A stretch of DNA of 64,000 bases, taken from positions 558,001-622,000 of the forward strand of contig NZ_SGWI01000001.1 in the NCBI RefSeq assembly GCF_004519405.1, given 5' to 3'. The position numbers were made by a program, and so were the translations under genes. The DNA comes from Pseudomonas sp. BCA17. Lineage in GTDB: Bacteria > Pseudomonadota > Gammaproteobacteria > Pseudomonadales > Pseudomonadaceae. Below the pieces are notes generated by a model. That model was not told the DNA's origin. It did no database searches and saw only the letters and a list, made by a program, of their open reading frames with translations. Positions within the stretch are counted from its first letter, which is position 1, and each line of letters opens with the position of its first letter. Positions 8,520-17,500 of this stretch are shown one piece after another.

Positions 8520-10226
8520 ATGCAAGTTACCGAAGTTTCCATTGCCCAATTGCGCGCGGCGCTTGAAAGCGGCCAGACCACGGCCGTTGAACTGGTCCAG
8601 GCTTATCTGGCGCGGATCGATGCCTATGACGGCCCGCAGACCGCTACGGCCTTGAATGCCGTGGTGGTGCGCAACCCCGCAGCCCTTGAAGAAGCCCAGG
8701 CGTCCGATGCGCGCCGGGCGAGAGGCGAAACCTTGGGGCCATTGGATGGCATCCCCTACACCGCCAAGGACAGCTACCTGGTGAAGGGCCTGACGGCAGC
8801 CTCGGGCAGCCCGGCCTTCGCTGAACTGACGGCCCATCGCGACGCCTTCACCATCGAACGCCTGCGGGCCGGTGGCGCTATCTGCCTGGGTAAGACCAAC
8901 ATGCCGCCGATGGCCAATGGCGGGATGCAACGCGGCGTATATGGCCGTGCAGAAAGCCCCTACAACGCCGATTACCTCACTGCGCCCTTTGCCTCCGGCT
9001 CGTCCAACGGCGCCGGCACCGCGACAGCTGCCAGCTTCAGCGCATTCGGCCTGGCCGAAGAAACCTGGTCGAGCGGGCGCGGCCCGGCATCCAACAATGG
9101 CCTGTGCGCCTACACGCCGTCCCGTGGGGTGATTTCAGTACGCGGCAACTGGCCGTTGACGCCGACCATGGACGTGGTGGTGCCGTACGCACGCACCATG
9201 GCCGACCTGTTGGAAGTACTCGATGTGGTAGTCGCCGAAGACCCCGATACCCGTGGCGACCTGTGGCGCCTGCAACCCTGGGTACCGATCCCGAGCGTGG
9301 CCTCGGTGCGCCCGGTTTCTTACGCTGAATTGGCAGCGACTTCCGAGTCCCTCACGGGCAAGCGCTTTGGCGTACCGCGCATGTACATCAACGCCGACCC
9401 CGAGGCCGGCACCAGCGAAAAACCTGGCATCGGCGGGCCGACCGGGCAAAAGATCAACACCCGTGCCAGCGTGATCGACCTGTGGCAGGCGGCCCGCCAG
9501 GCGCTGGAAGCTGCTGGTGCCGAGGTGATCGAGGTGGATTTCCCGCTGGTCTCCAACTGCGAAGGCGACCGCCCCGGTGCGCCGACCGTGTTTACCCGCG
9601 GCCTGGTGTCCAAGGAATTCCTGCACGATGAATTGTGGGAACTGTCGGCCTGGGCCTTCGATGACTTCCTGCGCGCCAACGGTGACCCGACCCTCAATCG
9701 CCTGGCGGATGTCGACGGGCCGAAGATCTTCCCCCATGACCCTGGCACCCTGCCCAACCGTGAAGACGACCTGGCCGCCGGCATGGATGAATACGTGCGC
9801 ATGGCCGAGCGTGGCATCAAACCGTGGAATGAGATCAGCACCTTGCCCGACGGGCTGCGCGGCCTGGAGCAGACCCGACGGGTTGACCTGGAAGACTGGA
9901 TGGACAGGCTGGGGCTCGACGCCGTGCTGTTCCCCACCGTGGCTGACGTAGGCCCGGCAGATGCCGACGTGAACGAGGCCAGCGCCGATATCGCCTGGAG
10001 CAACGGTGTCTGGGTAGCCAACGGCAACCTCGCCATTCGCCACCTGGGCGTGCCCACCGTGACCGTGCCGATGGGCGTGATGGCGGACATCGGCATGCCG
10101 GTGGGGTTGACCTTTGCCGGGCGCGCCTATGACGATTCGCAACTGCTGCGCTTTGCCTGCGCGTTTGAAGCCACCGGCAACCGCCGCGTGATTCCCCCGC
10201 GCACACCGCCGTTGCCGGCAGACTGA
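8520..10226 (+). CDS. Amidase signature family enzyme
   Basis: This 568-residue cytoplasmic amidase hydrolyses a carboxamide to acid and ammonia. The Ser-cisSer-Lys triad can be placed: Lys83 in DGIPYTAKDSY, cis-Ser161 in FASGSSNGAGTATAA and nucleophile Ser185 in EETWSSGRGPASN. The 24-residue Ser-Ser spacing equals that of malonamidase. The usual TGGSIR nucleophile motif is replaced by TWSSGR, followed by NNGLCAYTPSRGVISVRGNWPL, a pattern I associate with a divergent, fungal-like amidase branch. The ATG at 8520 directly follows an alternative GTG at 8517. The substrate is unknown. Confidence 0.85.
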   Translation: MQVTEVSIAQLRAALESGQTTAVELVQAYLARIDAYDGPQTATALNAVVVRNPAALEEAQASDARRARGETLGPLDGIPYTAKDSYLVKGLTAASGSPAFAELTAHRDAFTIERLRAGGAICLGKTNMPPMANGGMQRGVYGRAESPYNADYLTAPFASGSSNGAGTATAASFSAFGLAEETWSSGRGPASNNGLCAYTPSRGVISVRGNWPLTPTMDVVVPYARTMADLLEVLDVVVAEDPDTRGDLWRLQPWVPIPSVASVRPVSYAELAATSESLTGKRFGVPRMYINADPEAGTSEKPGIGGPTGQKINTRASVIDLWQAARQALEAAGAEVIEVDFPLVSNCEGDRPGAPTVFTRGLVSKEFLHDELWELSAWAFDDFLRANGDPTLNRLADVDGPKIFPHDPGTLPNREDDLAAGMDEYVRMAERGIKPWNEISTLPDGLRGLEQTRRVDLEDWMDRLGLDAVLFPTVADVGPADADVNEASADIAWSNGVWVANGNLAIRHLGVPTVTVPMGVMADIGMPVGLTFAGRAYDDSQLLRFACAFEATGNRRVIPPRTPPLPAD

Positions 10227-10249
10227 ACACAGTCAACGATGTGGGGTTT

Positions 10250-10295
10250 GTTGTGGCGAGCAAGCGTGTTCGCCACAACAAGCCCGCTCGAGGTT
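10250..10295. repeat. REP-like palindrome after the amidase gene
   Basis: TTGTGGCGA (10251-10259) and TCGCCACAA (10270-10278) are perfect inverted arms around a short loop, followed by CAAGCCCGCTCG. This is the Pseudomonas REP-type palindrome class. Placed between two convergent genes (amidase and CPBP protease), it may also act as a bidirectional transcript end. Confidence 0.7.
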
Positions 10296-10305
10296 CGACT
10301 GTGTT

Positions 10306-11019
10306 TCAAACCAACGGCACGGCTATCAGCAGAATGGTCGTGCCGTGGGTGAGCGTGGCGGGCAACACGCCATAACGCATACGCACCCACGCGCAAGCCA
10401 GCCCTTCGATCAAGGTGAACAGCAACACCGGCCAGCCCAGCGCAGTGACGCTCAAGGCCAGAAAGGAATGACAGGCGGCAAAGGCCACGCCACTGATCAA
10501 GGCCGCACGCATCGGCGTGACCTGCTGTTCCAGATAGCCCTGCAGGAAACCACGAAACAACACCTCTTCCAGCGCATTGCCGCCAAAGGCCAGTACCACC
10601 ATGCCCGGCAGCCACACCCAGTAGCCGTGGATCTCGGACACGTCGATGCCTTGGTAAACCCGCAGCGGCATACCCATCAGACACCCCACCGCCAAGCCAA
10701 CGGCCAGGCCAATGGCAGGATGGCCGATGAACCAGCGCACCAGCCGCCACAGCTCTGGGGCTAGCCGCGCCAGCCACATGATCAGCAACACTGAAAGCCC
10801 ACCCAACGCTGCCAATACAAAGGCGTTGTCGGTGAATGCGATCTGCGCTGAGCTGCCGAGCGACCACATATGCAACGGCGTCATCACATCACGCATCAAC
10901 ACGAACGCCGCCAGCAGAATCAGGATGCGCATCGCGGGCAACGCCCTGGGCGTCAGCGCAAACCACAGTCCGAATAACAGCACGCCGGGTGTCAGGCGGG
11001 TTACGTAGTGGGTCAACAT
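10306..11019 (-). CDS. CPBP-family intramembrane protease (CAAX/Abi-like)
   Basis: This hydrophobic protein has about 237 residues and six to seven transmembrane helices. The CPBP motifs are all present: EEVLFRGFLQGYL (catalytic glutamates and Arg), FAACHSFLALS (second motif His) and ATLTHGTT (third motif His). Bacterial members are putative metal-dependent intramembrane endopeptidases; some give bacteriocin self-immunity. The ATG at 11019 has GAAGGA at ideal spacing; in-frame ATGs at 11025, 11040 and 11088 are alternatives. It has no obvious functional partner here. Confidence 0.8.
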   Translation of the reverse strand: MLTHYVTRLTPGVLLFGLWFALTPRALPAMRILILLAAFVLMRDVMTPLHMWSLGSSAQIAFTDNAFVLAALGGLSVLLIMWLARLAPELWRLVRWFIGHPAIGLAVGLAVGCLMGMPLRVYQGIDVSEIHGYWVWLPGMVVLAFGGNALEEVLFRGFLQGYLEQQVTPMRAALISGVAFAACHSFLALSVTALGWPVLLFTLIEGLACAWVRMRYGVLPATLTHGTTILLIAVPLV

Positions 11020-11257
11020 CACCATTCCTTCGGCGATCATGGAGGGGTGGGTTCCTTGGAGAGATAAAAGGCGCGCAAGCATAGCCATCTGCCCGTTCTT
11101 CGGGAAGATACGCCGACATGATGAGACGTCGTATAAGCTGATAAAGCGCTTATTTTAGGGCGCCAGACAAAATTAACTTTATTTACAGCACCTGATTACG
11201 GCATGGTTGTACGACAACATCAGTCACTCACACCCCCACAACAATAAGGAAGCACCC

Positions 11258-11689
11258 ATGCGTAACATCAAAGTACTGATCGGTTTTCTGTGCCTGTTTT
11301 CCGGTGTGGTCTCAGCCGCGCCTGCCCCCGCTGAAAAAGAGGTGGCTCAAGCCGTCGACCAACTGACCCAAGCCATGCTCCATCTGGACCTCAAGCAGTT
11401 GCACGCGCTGACGTCCGACAAGCTCACCTATGGCCACTCCAGCGGCAAAGTGCAAAACAAGGCGCAATTCATCGCCGACCTGGAAACCCACACCAGCGCA
11501 TTCAAGACCCTGGAGATGCAGAACCAGACCATCACCCTCGACGGCGACACCGCCCTGGTGCGCAACCACTTCCATGCCCTGGCGGTAAACAGCGGCGTCG
11601 AAGTGCCAACCGATATCGACAACTTCCAGGTCTGGCAGAAACAGCACGGCAAGTGGCTGCTGATCGGGCGCCAAGCCTACAAGTACTAA
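11258..11689 (+). CDS. Secreted NTF2-like (DUF4440-type) protein
   Basis: This 143-residue protein has a signal peptide (MRNIKVLIGFLCLFSGVVSAAP). The mature part has the SnoaL/DUF4440 pattern: an amphipathic first helix (VDQLTQAMLHLDLKQLHALTSDKLTYGHSSG), the middle strand TITLDGDTALVRNHFHA and the ending DNFQVWQKQHGKWLLIGRQAYKY. The ATG at 11258 has an AAGGAAG ribosome site; the upstream in-frame ATG at 11207 has none. The protein is presumably periplasmic. It may bind or turn over a small molecule, but no specific role can be assigned. Confidence 0.8.
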   Translation: MRNIKVLIGFLCLFSGVVSAAPAPAEKEVAQAVDQLTQAMLHLDLKQLHALTSDKLTYGHSSGKVQNKAQFIADLETHTSAFKTLEMQNQTITLDGDTALVRNHFHALAVNSGVEVPTDIDNFQVWQKQHGKWLLIGRQAYKY

Positions 11690-11690
11690 G

Positions 11691-13031
11691 TCACCACTCC
11701 ACCACCTTGCGCACCTTGATCAAGGCTTCGCGCAACGCCGGCATTTCCACCGAGCCGAGTGCCAGACGCAACGCGTGGGGCACATAGGCCGAGACCGCAA
11801 ACGGCTCGGCGGTGGACACCGAGATATGCTCGCGCTGCAAGGTCATGGCGATCTGGTCAGCGCGTGCATCCTCTCCCAGCGGTAGCCATAAAAAGTACGA
11901 CGATGGGTGACTGATGTAGTCCACACCATTCAACACCTGAGCCGCCAAAGCCTGACGCGCCCGGGCATCCCGGCGTTTTTGCGCCTCCAACTGCGCCACG
12001 GTGCCGTCTTCGATCCAGGCCACGGCAATCGCGCTCATCACCCCCGGTACGTTCCAGGTCGTGGCCATGATCCTGCGCTCCAGTCCTTTTACCCAGGCGG
12101 GCGGCGCAGCGATGAAGCCGACTCGTAGCCCCGTGGCAACACTCTTGGAAAAACCACCGACGTACACCGTGCGCTCCGGCGCCAGGGCGGCCAGAGGCAA
12201 TGGCGCGTCGTCGGCAAGAAAGGCGTAGGCCGCGTCCTCGATAATCATCAGATTGTGCTGACGGGCGATCTCGATCAGTTGCTCGCGCTGCGCCAGGCTC
12301 AGCACCCAGCCCAATGGGTTGTGCAACGTCGGAATGCTGTACACCGCGCGCACCGGTCGCTGGCGACACAGACGCTGCAAAAACGCCAGGTCCGGCCCGT
12401 CGGTGCCGACCGGAATCGCGACGATCTCCAGATGCAGGGTTTCGGCCAGCACTTTGAATCCCGAATACGTGAGCGCGTCCACGGCGATCACATCCCCGGG
12501 CTTGAGCAATGCCATCATGCTCACCGCCAGGCCGTGCTGTGCACCGCTGACCACCAGCACCTGTTCAGCGTCCACGGTCAGCCCTCGGCTCAACAGATGC
12601 CGCGCCACTGCTGCACGCTCGTGCAGGCGACCGGCATGGGGCTGATAACGCAACAGGGCGTCGAGGTCGCCCGACAGGGCCAGTTGGCGCAACGCCGTGC
12701 GCAACAGGTCAGCCTGGCCAGGCAACGAGGGGTAATTGAAGTTGAGGTCGAGCATGCCCGTGGCGACGATCATCTGGCCACTGCCCTGCCCTGGCGGTAA
12801 CGCGATCTCCCTTACGAAAGTGCCACGCCCGGTTTCACCGCTGACCAGGCCCATGGCTTCCAGCTCAGCGTACACGCGGCTGGCCGTGACCAAGGCCAGG
12901 CCATGCTCGGCAGCCAATTGTCGGTGGGTCGGCAGCCGGCTGCCAGGCGGCATTTTCCCGCTGCGGATTTGCGCGGCAAAGGTGTCGACCAGCGATTTAT
13001 AGCGGGCGCGCGGCATAGGCGATGTATCCAT
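11691..13031 (-). CDS. MocR-subfamily GntR regulator with aminotransferase domain
   Basis: This 446-residue regulator joins a GntR winged helix (residues 12-78: IRSGKMPPGSRLPTHRQLAAEHGLALVTASRVYAELEAMGLV) to a fold-type I aminotransferase-like domain. The PLP-binding lysine sits in YVGGFSKSVATGLRVGF. MocR proteins (PdxR, GabR, TauR) sense PLP or its adducts and often control a divergent gene. Here the divergent gene is an EamA exporter whose start lies 76 bp away. An inverted repeat at the MocR start codon is a good operator candidate. Confidence 0.9.
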   Translation of the reverse strand: MDTSPMPRARYKSLVDTFAAQIRSGKMPPGSRLPTHRQLAAEHGLALVTASRVYAELEAMGLVSGETGRGTFVREIALPPGQGSGQMIVATGMLDLNFNYPSLPGQADLLRTALRQLALSGDLDALLRYQPHAGRLHERAAVARHLLSRGLTVDAEQVLVVSGAQHGLAVSMMALLKPGDVIAVDALTYSGFKVLAETLHLEIVAIPVGTDGPDLAFLQRLCRQRPVRAVYSIPTLHNPLGWVLSLAQREQLIEIARQHNLMIIEDAAYAFLADDAPLPLAALAPERTVYVGGFSKSVATGLRVGFIAAPPAWVKGLERRIMATTWNVPGVMSAIAVAWIEDGTVAQLEAQKRRDARARQALAAQVLNGVDYISHPSSYFLWLPLGEDARADQIAMTLQREHISVSTAEPFAVSAYVPHALRLALGSVEMPALREALIKVRKVVEW

Positions 13032-13049
13032 GACAATTCTTTGATTGTC
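13032..13049. promoter_or_regulatory. Candidate operator for the MocR/EamA divergent pair
   Basis: GACAAT (13032-13037) and ATTGTC (13044-13049) are perfect inverted arms six bases apart, immediately next to the MocR start codon in the short divergent intergenic region. The position suits autorepression and control of the EamA gene. The binding protein is inferred from position only. Confidence 0.4.
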
Positions 13050-13106
13050 TTAATATTCAACTCTAGGATGCCGGGCACGCAACTTTTCTTTCTCGGGCAT
13101 TTCCCC

Positions 13107-13997
13107 ATGGAACGTACTTCACGGCTCAGCACCCTCGACACCGGCACCCAGGGTTGGATCAATGGTTTTATTGGCGTGGTGATTTTCAGCGGCTCATTGC
13201 CCGCTACACGCCTGGCGGTGATGGCGTTTGATCCAGTGTTTCTAACCATGATCCGCGCCACCCTGGCAGGCTTGCTCGGCCTGCTTTTACTGCGGCTATT
13301 CAAGGCGAAACGCCCTGCACGCGATCAATGGATGCCGTTGGTGATCGTCGCCCTTGGCGTGGTCATCGGTTTCCCCCTGCTGACCGCCCTCGCGCTGCAA
13401 TACGTCACCTCCGCGCATTCCATTGTGTTTATCGGGCTGCTGCCATTGGCTACCGCCGTATTCGGGGTCTTGCGTGGCGGTGAACGGCCCCGCCCGGTGT
13501 TCTGGCTGTTTTCAATTCTGGGCAGTGTGCTGGTGATGGGCTACGCCTTGGCCCAGGGCCTGAGCGCTGCACCCGCGGGCGATTTGCTGATGTTGCTGGC
13601 GGTGCTGGTGTGCGGGCTGGGTTACGCCGAAGGCGCCAAGTTGTCGCGCAGCCTGGGCGGCTGGCAGGTGATCTGCTGGGCGCTGACGGTGTCGTTGCCG
13701 CTGGTGGCACCGTTGAGCATGATCCTGGCACCGCCTGGCTTCAACGGGATCAGCCTGCCCGCCTGGCTGAGCCTGGGTTACGTGTCGTTGTTCAGCATGT
13801 TGATCGGTTTTGTGTTCTGGTATCGCGGCCTGGCCCAGGGCGGTATCGCCGCTGTCGGCCAGTTGCAGTTGCTGCAACCGTTCTTCGGCCTGGCGCTGGC
13901 GGCTGGCCTGCTGCATGAACAGGTCAGCCTGGGCATGGTGCTGGTGACGGTGGCCGTGATCGGCTGTGTGGCCGGGGCGAAGAGGTTCGCGCGTTAA
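13107..13997 (+). CDS. EamA/DMT-family exporter
   Basis: This 296-residue membrane protein has ten predicted helices in two EamA repeats. Repeat one covers NGFIGVVIFSGSLPATRLAVMAFDPVFLTMIRATLAGLLGLLLL and the short loop KAKRPARDQW. Repeat two ends with SLFSMLIGFVFWYRGLAQGGIAAVGQLQLLQPFFGLALAAGLLHE. Such transporters export amino acids or other metabolites. The start is the ATG at 13107; reading frame upstream of it lies antisense to the MocR gene. Divergence from a MocR regulator suggests an amine or amino-acid substrate (inference). Confidence 0.85.
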   Translation: MERTSRLSTLDTGTQGWINGFIGVVIFSGSLPATRLAVMAFDPVFLTMIRATLAGLLGLLLLRLFKAKRPARDQWMPLVIVALGVVIGFPLLTALALQYVTSAHSIVFIGLLPLATAVFGVLRGGERPRPVFWLFSILGSVLVMGYALAQGLSAAPAGDLLMLLAVLVCGLGYAEGAKLSRSLGGWQVICWALTVSLPLVAPLSMILAPPGFNGISLPAWLSLGYVSLFSMLIGFVFWYRGLAQGGIAAVGQLQLLQPFFGLALAAGLLHEQVSLGMVLVTVAVIGCVAGAKRFAR

Positions 13998-14560
13998 CGT
14001 TGCGGCGCGACCATCTTGAATTTGATGTGGATGTCGTTGGACACCACGCTGTTGCCCGCCCACTCCCCCTCGCCGATCTTGTAATCCGCGCGGTTGAGCA
14101 CGAACTCACCGTCGAACACGCCGATACCGCCCTGCTCCTTGAGTAATACATCGATCACCACCGGTTGCGTGATGCCTTTGATCGTCAGGTGGCCGCTGAT
14201 CTTGTAGCGGTTGTCGCCCAAGGCAACGGCGCCGCTGGATTCGTACACGCCCACCGGGTAGCTCGCGGTATCGAACCAGGCGGGTTGCTGCAGTTGGGTG
14301 TTGGCATCCTGGCTGCCGGCGTCGATGCTGGCCAACTGGATTTTGAGCAACGCATGGGCCGCCTCGGGCCTTTGCGTGTCGAATGTCAGCGTCCCTTCGA
14401 AATCACTGAAGGTGCCATACACCCGCTGCCCGAACTGCTGGAAGGTGAAGCTGATCTGGCTCGCCGTGCGGTTGACGTCCTTGTACTCCACGGCCTGGGC
14501 ACTGGAGAACCCACTGAGCGCAAGCGCGAGCAGGACGGAGGGGAAAGTTCGACAGTTCAT
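13994..14560 (-). CDS. Periplasmic YceI-family (polyisoprenoid-binding) protein
   Basis: This 188-residue protein has a signal peptide (MNCRTFPSVLLALALSGFSSAQA). The mature lipocalin-like YceI barrel shows ISFTFQQFGQRVYGTFSDFEGTLTFD near the start, then IQLASIDAGS, WFDTASYPVGVYESSG and KISGHLTIKGITQPVVIDV. YceI proteins bind long isoprenoids in the periplasm; the physiological role is often stress- or quinone-related. It converges on the EamA gene and overlaps its end by 4 bp. Confidence 0.9.
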   Translation of the reverse strand: MNCRTFPSVLLALALSGFSSAQAVEYKDVNRTASQISFTFQQFGQRVYGTFSDFEGTLTFDTQRPEAAHALLKIQLASIDAGSQDANTQLQQPAWFDTASYPVGVYESSGAVALGDNRYKISGHLTIKGITQPVVIDVLLKEQGGIGVFDGEFVLNRADYKIGEGEWAGNSVVSNDIHIKFKMVAPQR

Positions 14561-14653
14561 GCAACGCTCCGCAAGAAGTAAGGACGCATGGTTCCCATTC
14601 TGCCCCTGTGCTGCTAAACAGAGTAGCCGCCTTCAGAACAATAAGGACTTTGC

Positions 14654-15148
14654 ATGCTCACCCCTTCTCTTCAGGACACCACCGCGCCGGAAGGCATCTG
14701 CTATGGCTGCGGCGGCAGCAACCCGCATGGGCTGCACATCAAGAGCCGCTGGGATGCCGATGGCATCCACCTGATCGCCGAACATCAACCCCAGGCCCAA
14801 TACACCGGCTGGCCGGACCTGGTCTACGGCGGCCTGATCGCCATGTTGGTCGACTGCCACTCGAACTGGACCGCCATGGCCCATCACTACCGCGCTGAGC
14901 AGCGTGAGCCCGGCACCTTGCCGCGCATCGACTGCGTGACCGGCAACCTGGGGATCAAATTCATCAAACCGACGCCCATGGGCGTGACACTGACTCTGCG
15001 CGCGCGGGTCGAGGGCGAAGTCGGGCGTAAAAGCCGCGTGGTCTGCAACGTGTACGCAGGCGAGGTACTCACGGCCATCGGCGACTCGGTGTTCGTGCGC
15101 GTCGACACCGGGCAATTGGCCGCCGCCGCCCATGGCCGCGAAGGCTGA
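14654..15148 (+). CDS. PaaI-type hotdog-fold thioesterase
   Basis: This 164-residue cytoplasmic protein has the hotdog fold. It opens with a [14 protein letters not shown] segment common in this branch, followed by the active-site helix [23 protein letters not shown], where a PaaI-type HGG motif reads YGG, then the strand [22 protein letters not shown]. It probably hydrolyses an acyl-CoA or acyl-ACP thioester. The start is the ATG at 14654. The downstream dienelactone hydrolase starts 44 bp after the stop and may be co-transcribed. Confidence 0.75.
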   Translation: MLTPSLQDTTAPEGICYGCGGSNPHGLHIKSRWDADGIHLIAEHQPQAQYTGWPDLVYGGLIAMLVDCHSNWTAMAHHYRAEQREPGTLPRIDCVTGNLGIKFIKPTPMGVTLTLRARVEGEVGRKSRVVCNVYAGEVLTAIGDSVFVRVDTGQLAAAAHGREG

Positions 15149-15192
15149 TCCTGGTCTACATTGAACCTCACCGCTCCCCGAGGACTGCTCCG

Positions 15193-16080
15193 ATGACGCG
15201 TCTCACCGCGAAAGACTTCGCCCCCGAATTGCTGGAACTCTATGACGGCTATGCCCATGGCAAGCTCAACCGGCGTGAGTTTCTCGACCGCGCCGCGCTG
15301 TTCACCTTCGGCGGCCTCACCGCGTCCGCGCTGCTGGCGGCCTTGAGTCCCAACTACGCGCTGGCCGAGCAGGTGAAATTCACCGACCCGGACATCGTCG
15401 CCGACTACATCACCTACCCTTCGCCCAAAGGCAACGGCACGGTGCGTGGTTATCTGGTGCGCCCGGCCAAAGCCAGCGGCAAAGTGCCGGCCGTGGTGGT
15501 GGTGCATGAAAACCGTGGCCTCAACCCGTATATCGAAGATGTCGCACGGCGCCTGGCCAAAGCCGGCTTTATCGCCCTGGCTCCGGATGGCCTGACATCG
15601 GTGGGCGGATACCCGGGCAACGATGAAAAAGGCGTGGAACTGCAGCAGAAGGTCGACCCCGAAAAGCTGATGAACGATTTCTTCGCGGCGATCGAGTGGT
15701 TGATGCGACACGACGCCAGTACCGGCAAGGTAGGCATCACCGGTTTCTGTTACGGCGGTGGCGTCACCAATGCAGCGGCGGTGGCCTATCCGGAGTTGGG
15801 TGCGGCGGTGTCGTTCTATGGGCGCCAACCGGAAGCCAAGGACGTACCGCGCATCAAGGCACCGATCATGCTGCATTACGCCGAGCTGGATACGCGGATC
15901 AATGAAGGGTGGCCGGCGTATGAAACGGCATTGAAGGCGGCGGGCACGACCTATGAGGCGTATATCTACAAAGGCGCCAACCATGGCTTCCACAATGATT
16001 CAACGCCACGGTACGACGACGCGGCCGCGAATCTGGCGTGGGAACGCACCCTCGGCTGGTTCCGCAAGTATCTGGCCTGA
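15193..16080 (+). CDS. Dienelactone hydrolase family protein with Tat-like leader
   Basis: This 295-residue protein is an alpha/beta hydrolase of the carboxymethylenebutenolidase family. The active-site pieces are Glu106 in [11 protein letters not shown], nucleophile Cys186 in GFCYGGG and a histidine in GANHGFHND. Residues 27-55 ([26 protein letters not shown]) look like a twin-arginine signal, so the enzyme may be exported folded. It resembles the YghX branch rather than the catabolic ClcD/TfdE enzymes, and no chloroaromatic pathway genes are nearby. The substrate is unknown. Confidence 0.85.
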   Translation: MTRLTAKDFAPELLELYDGYAHGKLNRREFLDRAALFTFGGLTASALLAALSPNYALAEQVKFTDPDIVADYITYPSPKGNGTVRGYLVRPAKASGKVPAVVVVHENRGLNPYIEDVARRLAKAGFIALAPDGLTSVGGYPGNDEKGVELQQKVDPEKLMNDFFAAIEWLMRHDASTGKVGITGFCYGGGVTNAAAVAYPELGAAVSFYGRQPEAKDVPRIKAPIMLHYAELDTRINEGWPAYETALKAAGTTYEAYIYKGANHGFHNDSTPRYDDAAANLAWERTLGWFRKYLA

Positions 16081-16107
16081 ATGTCATGAGTCCTGTGGGC
16101 GGGCTTG

Positions 16108-16201
16108 TGTGGCGAGGGAGCTTGCTCCCGTCGACTGCGCAGCAGTCTCCGGCTTTATGGGGGCGCTTCGCCCCCCAGCGCAAGCAAGCTTGCTCGCCAC
16201 A
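16108..16201. repeat. REPIN-type element (paired REP palindromes)
   Basis: TGTGGCGAG at 16108-16116 is mirrored by CTCGCCACA at 16193-16201. Inside are two inner palindromes (GGGAGCTTGCTCCC and GCAAGCAAGCTTGC) and a GC-rich hairpin GGGGGCGCTTCGCCCCC. This is a typical Pseudomonas REP doublet between convergent genes and may end transcription from both sides. Confidence 0.8.
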
Positions 16202-16241
16202 CCTGACCCTGCGTCGCATTTGGATGTCGCCGTTGTCGTGG

Positions 16242-17426
16242 TCAGTGCTCCAGCGCATACCGGCGGCAATGGTTGAGATAGCCCTGCTCGTGGCTGCCCA
16301 CCAGTTGCACCACGCTGGTCCATAACCAGGACGGTGCATCCAACTGTTTGGAGCGGTTCTCCTGCAATACCGACATCCACGCCTTGCGTGTGTCGCGGTC
16401 CATCTGCCGGGCATGGGCGATCCCGACGACGCGGGCCAGGTAACCTGCAGCGTGCATGGCATCGGTCTCGCTCAATTCGTCGAGTTCCAGCTTCATGTCC
16501 TGGGGCAGCAGTTCGCGAATGAAGAAGCCGTGATCCAGGAACCGCGTCGCCACCATGCGCTCACCCAGGCCGGGTGACAGCTGACGTGCGCCCTCCACCA
16601 CGCGACGCCCGTTATCCCTTGGCATCTTTGCCCGCGACGCACGGGGGGCGGCGGCGCCGACGGCTTCCTTGATATCGATCAGGCAGTATTCCTGGTCGTC
16701 CTTGTCACCGACACCCAACAACGCCGCATAACGCAACAAGCCCAGGGAACTGCAGCCCTTGACCCAATAGGCCGAATCCAGCAGCTGCACCTTGGCGTCG
16801 TTGGGCCGACCTTTGAGTGAGGTCACCAGTTGCTGGATTTCATCGGAGGCGCAGACGGTTTGCAGGGCATTCTTTTCCGCGCGCGACAACGACCAGAAGT
16901 GTTTGCCCAACGGGATGGTTGGCCGCGCATTTTCGATACGCTCGCGGGCCAGGTGCTTCCACGTGCGCTCAACCGCGCTGCGCATGCTTGCCTTGACCTG
17001 GGTCGGGCGCGGCGGGGCTTCGTCGGGTTTGTCCTCGAAGGCTTGTTCGTAGCCCACCATCATTTCTTCGAGCATGCGGGCGGTGGTCACCCCCGGCAGG
17101 TCCGAACCACGGGCGGCGGTTGCCAGGGACAAGGCCAGGCGAACGATATCGTGGGCTGGATTACCCACCACGGTCTGGTCGAGGTCGCGAATATGCATGT
17201 CGATGCGCCCTTTGCTGTCAGCAGTGGGCCCCAGGTTGCCCGCGTGGCAATCGCCGCAGATCCAGATGGCCGGACCGTGAGGCAGGCGCCGACCAGGCTG
17301 GCTGTGCAGCCACTCATAGAACTGCACCGTACTGCCGCGTACGTAGGCGTGGGCGGAACGGGCCATCTTCAGGTTGCGCAATTGCGTGAGATGAGGAATA
17401 CGGTCGGAGGGGCGCGGACTTTTCAT
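16242..17426 (-). CDS. DUF2252 family protein
   Basis: This 394-residue cytoplasmic protein matches DUF2252: an N-terminal KMARSAHAYVRGSTVQFYEW, the core IWICGDCHAGNLGPTADSKGRIDMHIRDLDQTVVGNPAHDIVRLALSL and the central YWVKGCSSLGLLRYAALLGVGDKDDQEYCLIDIKEAVGAAAP. The GDCHxGN and DxD elements resemble a kinase/phosphotransferase-like fold, but the biochemical role is not known to me. The ATG at 17426 is chosen because the conserved region follows it; an upstream ATG at 17489 adds a poorly conserved extension. Confidence 0.85.
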   Translation of the reverse strand: MKSPRPSDRIPHLTQLRNLKMARSAHAYVRGSTVQFYEWLHSQPGRRLPHGPAIWICGDCHAGNLGPTADSKGRIDMHIRDLDQTVVGNPAHDIVRLALSLATAARGSDLPGVTTARMLEEMMVGYEQAFEDKPDEAPPRPTQVKASMRSAVERTWKHLARERIENARPTIPLGKHFWSLSRAEKNALQTVCASDEIQQLVTSLKGRPNDAKVQLLDSAYWVKGCSSLGLLRYAALLGVGDKDDQEYCLIDIKEAVGAAAPRASRAKMPRDNGRRVVEGARQLSPGLGERMVATRFLDHGFFIRELLPQDMKLELDELSETDAMHAAGYLARVVGIAHARQMDRDTRKAWMSVLQENRSKQLDAPSWLWTSVVQLVGSHEQGYLNHCRRYALEH

Positions 17427-17500
17427 AGAGGCACTCGGTACGGGATACGGTAGAGGGTAGCCCGTCACAAATGTTTCATTTTGTTTCAAGAATAAAAATG

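Noticed and set aside
16084..16380. Short frames over the REPIN at 16.1 kb
   Set aside because: They arise from the repetitive palindrome and the antisense of the DUF2252 gene end; no ribosome site or similarity.
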